Assembly: GCF_020080835.1 (NCBI RefSeq)
Contig: NC_058165.1
Location: 6,485,771 to 6,549,770 of the forward strand
Source of the DNA: Cotesia glomerata
Lineage: Eukaryota > Arthropoda > Insecta > Hymenoptera > Braconidae
Direction: 5' to 3'
Length of the DNA stretch: 64,000 nucleotides
The notes beneath the pieces are model-generated. The model was not told the origin of the DNA and made no database searches. It worked only from the letters and a program-made list of their open reading frames with translations. Numbering within the stretch: the first letter of the stretch is position 1; every line of letters begins with the position of its first letter. Below are positions 22,517 through 31,672 of the stretch, one piece after another. The translations under genes and the position numbers were made by a program.

Positions 22517-25348
22517 TTATTCCAGTGCGTTGAAGGATATCCATCTTTTCATCCTGTCAACCGCTACGACAGTCTTTTGGCCCCTGGATTTCTGCAGCTC
22601 CCGCAAGTCTTGGACCTCATACCGGTCATTGGGCAGCACTGCAGTAACCTTGAAAGGACCCTTAGACTTGGCGACTAGTTTGTTGCTCTGTCCAGTCGCG
22701 ACCGGATTGGTAGCAACCACAACGATGTCGCCGACAGCATACTGTGGTGGTTTGGACCGCTTGGCATCAAACCTGGCCTTCTGCTTTTCCTGTTCAACTT
22801 CCGTAGCTGCTTTCGCCTGTTCTCGCATCTCCTTGAGATCCAGGGCGTCCAACGAGCTTTGAATTGAACCTAAAAGGACAGAATCTGCCATACTGCGGGG
22901 CCTGTAACCAAGTAAAAGTTGAGCTGGGGTTTTTTGTGTAGTCCGATTAGTAACACTATTGATACCACTCTGGACTATCTTTACAAATTTATCCCATTGG
23001 TCTTCGTCTGCCCCTGCACTGGAAGTTGCTAATGAATTCAGCAACGTCCGATTCATACGCTCACACTGTCCGTTCGCCCTTGGTGTTGCGACTGCATTGA
23101 GAACGTGCTTGATATTGTATTCTCTACAAAAAGCAGCAAACAATTGTGACGTAAAACTCGTGCCTCTGTCACTGATGATCCTAGTAGGAACTCCAAAAAG
23201 TGAAAAGAGTTGGGTCAGTGCTCGAATGACCCACTTGGCTTTAACGTCCTTCACTGGCTCCAGAATACAAAATTTAGTAAACCCGTCAACTATAGTTAGT
23301 ATCTGGGTATAGCCTCGTTTACTTTTGACAAACGGACCCACATGATCAATGTGAATCGTGTGGAAAGGGAGGGCAACCTTCTCTATGGGGTGTAACATGC
23401 CAGGCTTACGGCCAGAGGTAGACTTATAATACAGACATTGTAAGCATGCAGTAACGTATTTTGAAACAAATCTCTTCATGCCTTTAAACCAATAATGTTC
23501 GCGCAGTTTCTCGAGAGTCTTATCAATTCCGAGGTGTCCCTGATCGTCATGACATATTTTCACGACGTGGAAACGAGAAGCTCGTGGTACTAACCATCTA
23601 TTACCATTCTCGGTTCTTCGGAAAACTACTCCGTTCCTAAGGTCATAAATTTCAAAATAATGTTTTGTACTCGCTTGACTATCTCCAGACTCCAGGATCT
23701 TCATGATTGTCTCAGTGTCGGGATCTTGCATTTGAGCAACTTTGATCCACTCGCTGGGAGTGACATCAATAGCTAAGCATTCAATGGGATACCGACTTAA
23801 ATAATCAACATGCGCTCCTTGAACGCCCGGTCGATATACAATGTCGAAATTATAGTCTTGTAAATATACCCACCATCTGGCAACACGTGGTTGTATATCC
23901 TTTTTTACAGCGGTCGCCCGCACGGCACTGCAGTCAGTAACTACAGTGAAGTTTATCCCTATCAGGTATACGCGAAAGGTTTTGAGGGCTGCAACGACCG
24001 CAAGAGTTTCCAAGTCGTATGAATGATATTTTTGTTCTATCGGGGTTGTTTTACGACTATAGTAAGAGACAACTTTCTTTTCGTTCCCATGCTTTTGCAT
24101 GAGCATGGCTCCAAGACCTATTGAACTGGCGTCTGTATGAACCTCAGTTTCAAGGGTCGGGTCATAGATAGCAAGAACGGGTCTTGTTGTTAATATTTCT
24201 TTTACTTCGTTTATTACTCCAGTATGTTTTTCAGTCCAAACCCAAGGACTGTTTTTCTTCAACAAATCTGTTAGTGGCGAGACTTTTTGGGCGAAGTGTT
24301 TAATAAATTTCCGGAAGTATCCCGCAAGGCCAAGGAATGAACGCACTCCTTTCACGTCTTTAGGGATTTCTGCGTTTTTAACGGCTTCGATTTTATGAGC
24401 GCCTGGACGAACTCCATCCCTGGATACTTCCCGGCCCAAATAGTCGATCTTTGTTTGAAAGAACTTACACTTCTCTAAATTAAGCGTGAAGTTGTAACTC
24501 CTGAGAGCTTTCAAAACAAGCCTTAGGTTTTTGAAAGCCTCTTCTATGCTTGAGCCTATAACCAGAATGTCGTCGACATACACTAAGGCTATTGTGAATC
24601 TCAATTCTCCGAGAGCAGTGTTTATGGCTCTTTGGAAAACAGCGGGTGCATTTTTTAAGCCAAACGGCATGCGTAGAAATTCGTAATGACCGTCTGGGGT
24701 TACAAATGCAGTCACTTTGATAGAATCTTTGTCCATAGGGATTTGATAAAATCCGGATTTTAAATCGAGTGTTATATAATATGAAACTCCGCTTAATCGA
24801 TCGATCTGGTCATCTATGTGAGGCATAGGATGAGGATCGACGACGGTGACCGTATTTACTCCTCGAAAATCGATACACATGCGGATATCTCCTCCGGACT
24901 TGTGACGAACTACTATCGGACTTGCATAAGGCGAATGGCTTTCCCGAATAATTTCCCCATCCAATAATTCCTTAACTAAGTCTTTAACTTTGTTACGCTC
25001 GTCGTAAGATAATCGTCGTGGTGCTGAATGAACAGGTGCGTCGGTTGTTAGTCGAATCTTCATAGTTGTTCCGCTGGCTTTGCCGATTTCTTTCATGTTA
25101 AGAGCAATGCAGTCCCGGAATTCATTCAAGAGATCTACGAGTTTATCCCGATTGTCTTCATCCACTCCCGGGCAGCATACATCAGCTACTTCTATCTTCC
25201 GCTTACCGGCCTCAACCATATGTACCTCAACGGTGTCTCTAATGATCTGTATACCGGTGGCATCTACGATAGCTTTTGACCCGGGGTTTCCTGAGGATGT
25301 CACGGCCAATGAGAATATCCCTTGATAGCTGATCGTCTGGGACCACAA
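22517..25348 (-). CDS. Pol: reverse transcriptase, RNase H and integrase
   Basis: Copies the element RNA and inserts the DNA. In order (numbering from the frame's upper end): RT with LDLKSGF at about 194 and catalytic YVDD at 257-260; RNase H with HTDAS at 404-408 and TDCS at 471; integrase zinc finger H600-X4-H605 ... C635-X2-C638; catalytic D668, D727, E763 (35 residues between the last two); a GPF-type C-terminal module near KSKGPFKV. All key residues are present and no stop interrupts the frame. The codon at 25348 is TTG and not a real start: the frame is entered from protease near 25285-25300 by a +1 shift or through a one-base indel. Confidence 0.93.
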   Translation of the reverse strand: MWSQTISYQGIFSLAVTSSGNPGSKAIVDATGIQIIRDTVEVHMVEAGKRKIEVADVCCPGVDEDNRDKLVDLLNEFRDCIALNMKEIGKASGTTMKIRLTTDAPVHSAPRRLSYDERNKVKDLVKELLDGEIIRESHSPYASPIVVRHKSGGDIRMCIDFRGVNTVTVVDPHPMPHIDDQIDRLSGVSYYITLDLKSGFYQIPMDKDSIKVTAFVTPDGHYEFLRMPFGLKNAPAVFQRAINTALGELRFTIALVYVDDILVIGSSIEEAFKNLRLVLKALRSYNFTLNLEKCKFFQTKIDYLGREVSRDGVRPGAHKIEAVKNAEIPKDVKGVRSFLGLAGYFRKFIKHFAQKVSPLTDLLKKNSPWVWTEKHTGVINEVKEILTTRPVLAIYDPTLETEVHTDASSIGLGAMLMQKHGNEKKVVSYYSRKTTPIEQKYHSYDLETLAVVAALKTFRVYLIGINFTVVTDCSAVRATAVKKDIQPRVARWWVYLQDYNFDIVYRPGVQGAHVDYLSRYPIECLAIDVTPSEWIKVAQMQDPDTETIMKILESGDSQASTKHYFEIYDLRNGVVFRRTENGNRWLVPRASRFHVVKICHDDQGHLGIDKTLEKLREHYWFKGMKRFVSKYVTACLQCLYYKSTSGRKPGMLHPIEKVALPFHTIHIDHVGPFVKSKRGYTQILTIVDGFTKFCILEPVKDVKAKWVIRALTQLFSLFGVPTRIISDRGTSFTSQLFAAFCREYNIKHVLNAVATPRANGQCERMNRTLLNSLATSSAGADEDQWDKFVKIVQSGINSVTNRTTQKTPAQLLLGYRPRSMADSVLLGSIQSSLDALDLKEMREQAKAATEVEQEKQKARFDAKRSKPPQYAVGDIVVVATNPVATGQSNKLVAKSKGPFKVTAVLPNDRYEVQDLRELQKSRGQKTVVAVDRMKRWISFNALE

Positions 25349-25598
25349 ACGCTTTTAATCTAAAGGTAGTGTCGTTGATTTTGAGCTTCAATTTCGCTCT
25401 CGCGATTGGGGTTACTACGGCTTGATTAAACGCGGACAATGTTTCCTGAGTTGGTCTTAGTTTTAATCCCAAAGAGCGAGCTTCGCGATCTCGTATGACT
25501 GAGCAGTCGCTGCCCAAATCAACCATACACTCTTTCCCTTGTTCATTCACGACGCATGTTATTAATGGTTTACTAACTTCGACTGAGCATACATCTAG
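25239..25598 (-). CDS. Retropepsin-like protease domain
   Basis: In the same frame as gag, directly after its UGA, so it would be made by stop-codon readthrough. The active-site region reads VDLGSDCSVIRD, where the usual D-(T/S)-G is D-L-G. The flap/C-terminal signature ILIGRDIL follows near 25300, as in aspartic proteases of gypsy elements. The frame then departs from pol and ends at 25239. There is no ATG at its head (GTG at 25550). Confidence 0.8.
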   Translation of the reverse strand, partial: LDVCSVEVSKPLITCVVNEQGKECMVDLGSDCSVIRDREARSLGLKLRPTQETLSAFNQAVVTPIARAKLKLKINDTTFRLKAFVVPDDQLSRDILIGRDILRKPRVKSYRRCHRYTDH

Positions 25599-26657
25599 TC
25601 ATGCGGATTTCTTCTTCCTAGCTTCGTCCCGCTGCTTGGTGTAGCACTTTTTTTCCGTATGACCCGGTTTATGGCAATAACCACACGGGTCTTCATCCGA
25701 TGTTTCTTTGGTCGATTTCAAATTACTTGGCTTATTAATATTATCTGCTTCTGGGCAGTTGTGACGTTGGTGACCAGGTTTACCGCAACCGTAACAGACG
25801 TTTTTCGATTTGTCTTCCCGAGTTTTGACTTTACTGGACTCTCGCGCGTGTGACCTTTTCGCGTCTTTACTCTTATCTCTTGATTTATGCGTAGTTTCGT
25901 AATTCGCGAGACGCTCATTCAATTCCGCGATAGTTTGGAATTTATGAGTCATTAAAGTAGTGCGGATCGAATCGTCTTGAATCCCCCCAACTACACATGA
26001 AACTAATTTATTCTCCGGTATTTCAAGTTTTAATTTCTTCAATTTTCCTATTTTAAGGAAAGAGTACGCAACAAGATCATGACCTACGGCGCATTCGAAG
26101 TTCGCGGCTTCTTTAAATAATTTACTGTAATTCGACTCACCCGGAAACTGCTCGGCAATTAAAGAAGAGAATGCCCCCCACGTTAACTGCGAATCATGCA
26201 ATTCTGTATACCAAAGTTTTGCGTTACCTTTAAGCCTGCATGTCACCATATAAAGTGTTGTCCGCTCGTCCCATCCATAAAGACTAGCGTGTGCGCTGAC
26301 CTTGGCAATCCACTCCGCAGCAGATAGGCTGGTTTCCTTGGGATCAAACTCCGGAATCGCCTTCTCGTTGGTGAAACTGCCACCGCTAGGTCTTGGTGTA
26401 CGTGCTGACTGTGCAAAGCCTGAGAGGACCTCTGTGAGTTTCTCAATCATCAGGAACTCGCTACTCCTGCTGCTGCTGGCTTCACTGTCAGTTTGTCGAT
26501 TGTTTGGTACAGTTGGATTCAATCGACTATTGGAAGCACCCCTCTGCCGAGGTGGTGATTCCCGGTGGCGATGCGGTGATCGAGATCTGTGCCGATCTTT
26601 CCGGTGACGATCACTCTCATGATCACGGTCCCGCCTTGATCTTCGGTCACGACTCAT
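25599..26657 (-). CDS. Gag polyprotein with RS-rich start and two zinc knuckles
   Basis: 352 residues from the ATG at 26657 (the frame also extends to a GTG at 26681). It would form the virus-like particle and bind RNA. The N-terminal 40 residues are Arg/Ser/Asp/His-rich, like an RS domain. The central part (about 90-260) resembles the retrotransposon Gag fold (AEWIAKV, LKGNAKLWY). Near the C-terminus are two CCHC knuckles, CYGCGKPGHQRHNC (288-301) and CGYCHKPGHTEKKC (325-338). It ends in UGA followed by CUAG. Confidence 0.92.
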   Translation of the reverse strand: MSRDRRSRRDRDHESDRHRKDRHRSRSPHRHRESPPRQRGASNSRLNPTVPNNRQTDSEASSSRSSEFLMIEKLTEVLSGFAQSARTPRPSGGSFTNEKAIPEFDPKETSLSAAEWIAKVSAHASLYGWDERTTLYMVTCRLKGNAKLWYTELHDSQLTWGAFSSLIAEQFPGESNYSKLFKEAANFECAVGHDLVAYSFLKIGKLKKLKLEIPENKLVSCVVGGIQDDSIRTTLMTHKFQTIAELNERLANYETTHKSRDKSKDAKRSHARESSKVKTREDKSKNVCYGCGKPGHQRHNCPEADNINKPSNLKSTKETSDEDPCGYCHKPGHTEKKCYTKQRDEARKKKSA

Positions 26658-26747
26658 GATTTTAAATTTATTAAAAATCACTATTCACCGCACTATTCAC
26701 TACACTATTCACTATGTGAGCACGATAGTGTATCCCACTTCTGACTC
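26658..26747 (-). other. Short gypsy leader with GTGAATAGTG repeats
   Basis: Only 90 bp separate the 5' LTR from the gag ATG. The leader holds three copies of a GTGAATAGTG-type 11-mer. No primer-binding site starting with TGG lies next to the LTR; a TGGGATACACT begins 10 bases in, but I could not match it to a tRNA. Confidence 0.6.
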
Positions 26748-27184
26748 TGTAGTAATCTATTTCTTTCGTTTTATAATTTATTCAAGTTATAACTATACTC
26801 TTTACAATATTCGGATGAAGTTAATTAAATCTCACAATAAATAATCAATCCCGTAGAATATAGTTATCAGAAAACAATACAATAGATAAAATTCGTGTAT
26901 AAATAATAATGTCAATATAGTACTTCGCGATTACAATAATACGATGCGTGAAATAAAGGAAAATAGGATGTGTCCTAGACCGTAGGTGTGTATATCTCAG
27001 TGGCTGAGGAAAATCTGCCTCCTGCCCCTTGACTCTTGAGGGTGTTAGCCTTTGCTAACACTTAGCGTTGGTCTTGGGGTCCCGTGACGTCATGAGCCCC
27101 TTGAATGCCGGGGAAGGGATTTTATGGCCCAAAGAGTACGGTGGTTGACGCAAAAATTTGTGAGAGTGGAAAAGTACTCCCACA
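26748..27184 (-). repeat. 5' LTR
   Basis: 437 bp, matching the 3' LTR with no difference seen by eye, which points to a very recent insertion. Confidence 0.95.
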
Positions 27185-27530
27185 ATTTTTTACAAACGTT
27201 TTCTTATTTTTTTTGCTATAGTACATTCGGAAATTTAAATTATTGCATATTTCATTTTACTATGGTACATTTCAATTTCTACCATTTACTATGTCTGATT
27301 TCATTTGTTTCGGAAATTACTATGGGCCATTGTAAAATTTTATTCTGAGTCAATAAGGTTCACTAGTAATATGCACCATTGTAATATCTAAAATCCATGC
27401 AGAATAAAAAATAATGGAAATTTCTCACCGTGTAGGTACTTAAGTAATGGGTCAAATTGTGAAAAACGAAAAATTATTACTAAGACATTATAAAAATATT
27501 CATAACTCCGGAAATATTATTATTATTATT

Positions 27531-28700
27531 TTTCAATGTATTTTTGAATAGTGATACTGATCCATCCGTTAAATAATAATCAGTAAAATTTAAAACAAAA
27601 GATTTAATTAAAATAAAATGCATTTACACTTTGATGAATAATCACAATGAGCGCTAATTATTTTAATAAGTTAATTAAATTAATACAATACCAATACAAC
27701 AATAAAAACTTTTAATTAATTAAATTTGATTAAATAAAAAGGGTATTTACTTTTTCATATTCATATTCGTTTATAGCCTGCACGGTTATAAAATGAATTA
27801 TTTGATTTAACGTACAGTAATAGCAATAACAATATTCGAATATAATTTTAACTCGATAGATACTCTTTATTTAAATTTCCCCGTATTAATATTAAAGTCA
27901 CTGGTAATATAAAATAGTAAGTAGATATAAAAACAAATTTATAATTTATTACAATATAATAAATAATTTCACTTTGTAGAACATTAGCATGAATACACCG
28001 AGGTTTACTATTTACGCACGAGCGGTAGATTCGGTTGTTTATTTTTAAGTTCATATTATAAACATACAACACGCTTTACACGGAACGTATCGGTTTACAA
28101 TGCGTATTATCTGCAATTAAATTACATTTTTATCTCTTTAAACAAACTATCAATTTATACCTATCTTTGTTTGAGGATTATTTACGTTACAATACTACGT
28201 ATTATGATAGCGTAGTAAACAAAATTATGAATAGAATTAAAATTTTCTGCAAATGTTTGGGTTACTTTATTTTTTTTTTTAGTTTTTAATTGAAAATTAA
28301 AAAAAAAACTGGTATCTGCTGTTTAAGGTGTCATTAATATTAATGTTTATCAGAATGTAGAACCAACCGGCCATCTTATCATTGTAGTTTAATCTCAAAT
28401 GTTATCTGCATAAATCTCTCGGGGTTTATCAAAGTTTAATTGCACCAGAAACTCATCCTATTCGTATGCAATACCACAGACATATAATTTTATTTCAAAC
28501 TTGGTTGTATTATACTTAGTCGTGTATTTTATATATATACCAATAGAAAAATTTTAAAAGAGTACAGTACTCGAAACTGCACTGATATAAGAATTTATTA
28601 ACTGTTATTTTATTAATTTATTTGGAAATAATTTGTTCATTAATAAATATAATTAATTATTATTTGATATACTCCAGAAATATCATAAATATAAAATATA
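27531..28700. other. A+T-rich intergenic DNA
   Basis: No gene is supported. The short minus-strand frame at 27848-28072 lacks codon structure or domains. Confidence 0.5.
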
Positions 28701-29006
28701 AGAAAAAATTCATGTGTGTATTCAAATGAAAAGTCTCGATGAGTGTAATATCGGAATGAGCTTATTATCTTTGAAAATATATAATAAGCTTATATCTTTG
28801 AAAATGTCAATAATACAAAAATTACACTGTATCCTGTCAATTAATAATATTTTTAGAGATATAAACTCATCTGTTTGGAATGGCTGTTGGAATAGTGGCG
28901 ATGGGGAAACTACAGAGAAAACCCATGCCAGTACAAGTTGGCTACCGGAGCGACCCCCGACGGTTGGTTTGGAACGAATTTTTTTATATATTTTATATGT
29001 AACAAA

Positions 29007-29818
29007 TCTATACACTGATAAAAAATTAATTTGACTCAAGAGCCAAAATTTTGAACCAAGAATACCATTTTGAAGTGAATGATTTTTTTGAGTCAAGAGA
29101 ATAAATTCTTGAAACAAGAAAAATTTACTTAAATCAAGAATAATTTCTTCACTCAAGAATTTATTCTCTTGACTCAAGAAAATCATTTTCTTCAAAATGG
29201 TATTCTTGATTCAAGATTTTGGCTCTCAAGTCAAGTTAATTTTTTTATCAGTGTACTAATAAATGGAGAGTCAATTTTTTTGTCCGGTTACACTGCGAAA
29301 ACAACTGAACCGATCAAAATAATACTAATACCATAAGAGGCAGCGTGTTTCAGAGAAGGTTTTAGTATATGATATGTTGGTGATTACTTATCCGGAACCT
29401 ATATTTTTTTGACTTAAAAATAATGAATTTTTATTGCAACTAAATTTATGCTATTCGATTGTCATTTGCTTAAAATAAATTTTTTAGTTCTATTGGTTAT
29501 GTTTATATACTAGGCAGATTTCTTCACTTATGAGACCTGCAATTTCTTTAACTGAAACTTTCAATGCTCATTACAAACTTTTTTTTCATATCAATTATTA
29601 TTCATTTTTGTAAGAAAGACACGGGAATATTATAATGATTGCACATTGAAAGTTACAATGAATATTAGCTAGAATAATTACATGGAAAAAAGGTGCATGC
29701 CAATTCGACAGAATTTGGAATCTGTGTAAGTCAAAACAATACTCTAATTAAAATTCAAGTCTAGATTTAAAAATACAATTCTATAAAGCACCCAGCGGAG
29801 CGGGCGAGTAACAGCTAG
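29007..29818 (+). mobile_element. Non-autonomous Helitron
   Basis: 5' end TCTATA, then after the nested MITE Q continues TACTAATAAATGG. 3' end is a G+C-rich hairpin (CCCAGCGGAGCGGG) followed by TAACAGCTAG. The host bases are A before and T after, as expected for Helitron insertion, with no duplication. No Rep/helicase frame. A related 3' end lies at 51360-51435. Confidence 0.75.
29013..29253. mobile_element. Foldback MITE Q
   Basis: 241 bp, ends CACTGATAAAAAATTAATTT and the inverse, TA duplicated outside (29011-29012, 29254-29255). The arms pair almost from end to end (CAAGAAT-type words). It sits within the first bases of the Helitron. Confidence 0.85.
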
Positions 29819-29945
29819 TATCATATATGTATATAAAATATATGAAAAAATTCATGTGTGTATTCAAATGAAAGGTTTCGATGAGTGTGATATCGAAATG
29901 AGCTTATATCTCAAAAAATGTTAATAATTCAAAACGTCCAAAGCA

Positions 29946-31672
29946 GTTTAACGAATTTCATTAATTAATATCTTTTTGTTTTTGCTTCATTTATAAGATA
30001 GTTTATTTGGTTCAAGAGAAAACATTTTTAAATCAATAATAATTTTTTTTAAACCAAGAATTTTTAGAATTTATACGACTATTTTTGTTTTTGTTAACAT
30101 TCTTACAATTAGTAATTGAGTTCTCTAATCTGTCTTCAGGTATTTGAACATAATTGTTGCTCTTAATATTTTGATAACATAGTTTTTATTCGTATGTCAG
30201 CATAGGTATTTTTGCTATGATGTATTGGCAATTTTACTATGTCACATAGGGAAAATCACTTCGTTTAGTAATAGTAATAATTATAATAGTTATAATAATA
30301 ATAATTACTATGCTCGATAAGAATTTTCATCATGTTTCATGGAAATTATAACAACATTAGCATAGTAAATATTTCTATGCTAACATTGAAGAAATACCTA
30401 TGCGATTATATGAAAAATATCTTTTTTTTTTCAATTCTTGCAAAACTATCCAAAGTCAAAAAGATAAATATTCCTTGGCAGATAAAATAAACCAAAAAGA
30501 TAAATGTCTGTCATTAGATCCGAGAGGGTAAAAAAGCTTGTTAACTTGAGCGCGAAGAAAAGTGAACCTTCATGTTACTGTCTTAATCTCAAAAAGTCTC
30601 TTTCACCTAAAAAATCCTTAATTTTATTTAGCAACATCCATCTTGTAATTCACGAGACTGAGACACGCTCCTACAATTTACTGAATTTACTTCTTGTCGC
30701 CTAATATTGTTTCACCTTATAAAATAAAACAAACAAAAATTCAGTACCAATAAAAAATAATAAACAATATAAATTCCTCATCTCATTTTAATCAATTTTG
30801 ATCAATTTGCTGATTCGTCATTCATCTTCATTTGTTTATATTTACGTACGACATTATATGACAGGGGTTGATATTAAGAAATGAAATTATTACAGAATCC
30901 ACGACTTACTTAGAAGTAAGACAGTAATATAGAATAATGCAGGTGAAGGTAATAACGAGAAAAGAAGATGAAACAATTTCGAGTTTAGTTGAGATGAGTG
31001 CATAAGAATGTCAACAACTCGTTTAGTTGCCGTCAGAGATTCAGATTTTATTTTATTTCTGCATAAAATAAAATAACATAAAATAATAATAATAATAATA
31101 ATAATAATAATCTATTTGTTTAGTAATAGCTTCTGTACAATAAAATATACAATGTTTTTTTTTTTTACAATGACATATATATTCATATCAATTTAGTTAA
31201 AATTTATTTGCTATTAATTATAATAATAATAATGATAATAATAGATTAAAGCCTAACATTTATGCTAGCATTAAACATGTGTGTAAATATTTCAATATGG
31301 AAATATTGATAGAAAAAAATCAAAACTATTTCATTTATACTTTCTAAAATTCATCTATTTAAGAACAGTGGATAGTTAATTTTCAAACTTGTTTTGCTCA
31401 TGTATAAGATGAAATTTCGAAAAAAGCACGTCGCTCTTCAATAGATAATTTAATTTCGCCACTAGGTTAATGGATGGCTAATCTTAGCTGAAAAAAAATT
31501 TTTTTTCCTGAAAAATAATAATAATATAATAATAAGTTTTGAATTACATGACCTTATTGGATTTGAGATTCTCTTCGAAATAAATACCCATATGTCTATG
31601 TTGCCCTGAAAATATCAAGCCGCAGAAATCCGCGAAAACGGAATGGAAAAAAAAGCACAAAATAACGTTTTT
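29946..31672. other. A+T-rich intergenic DNA
   Basis: No gene is supported. The stretch 30180-30410 repeats CATAGTAAA / TTTACTATG words like those of family A. An AAT run lies at 31081-31112. Confidence 0.5.

Larger units (their letters stand above)
21042..27184 (-). mobile_element. Complete Ty3/gypsy LTR retrotransposon
   Basis: A 6143-bp element on the minus strand with identical-looking 437-bp LTRs, gag, protease, RT, RNase H and integrase in Ty3/gypsy order, and no env frame. Flanking ATTT is duplicated (21038-21041 and 27185-27188). Its target is MITE A2, for which A1 is the empty site. The RT block resembles the mdg1/mdg3/Blastopia-type arthropod lineages, but I cannot place it further. 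Confidence 0.95.
20191..27432. mobile_element. MITE family A, copy 2 (split by the gypsy element)
   Basis: TIR CACGGTGAGAAATTTC at both ends, TA duplicated outside (20189-20190, 27433-27434). Segments 20191-21041 and 27185-27432 together match A1 over their full length with very few differences. The gypsy retrotransposon entered at an ATTT. Confidence 0.88.
18130..27530 (+). repeat. Remnant array of a ~190-bp repeat, with insertions
   Basis: Three unit fragments (about 18130-18285, 20003-20190, 27435-27530) share GGAATATTAATTTTATCA, GTAGCTTAA(G/A)AAATTTCCTA and an AGATATA end. They are separated only by MITE C3 and MITE A2 (with its gypsy insertion). Related units lie at 43330-43680 and, inverted, at 45830-46975 and 57165-57436. 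Confidence 0.6.
28700..29945 (+). repeat. Direct repeat flanking the Helitron
   Basis: 28706-28850 and 29848-29945 share TTCATGTGTGTATTCAAATG and GATGAGTGT(A/G)ATATCG(G/A)AATGAGC. The pair brackets the Helitron at 29007-29818. Confidence 0.6.

Noticed and set aside
28714..29195. Frames of 106 and 157 residues over the Helitron 5' end
   Set aside because: They cross the borders of the Helitron and MITE Q and overlap on opposite strands.
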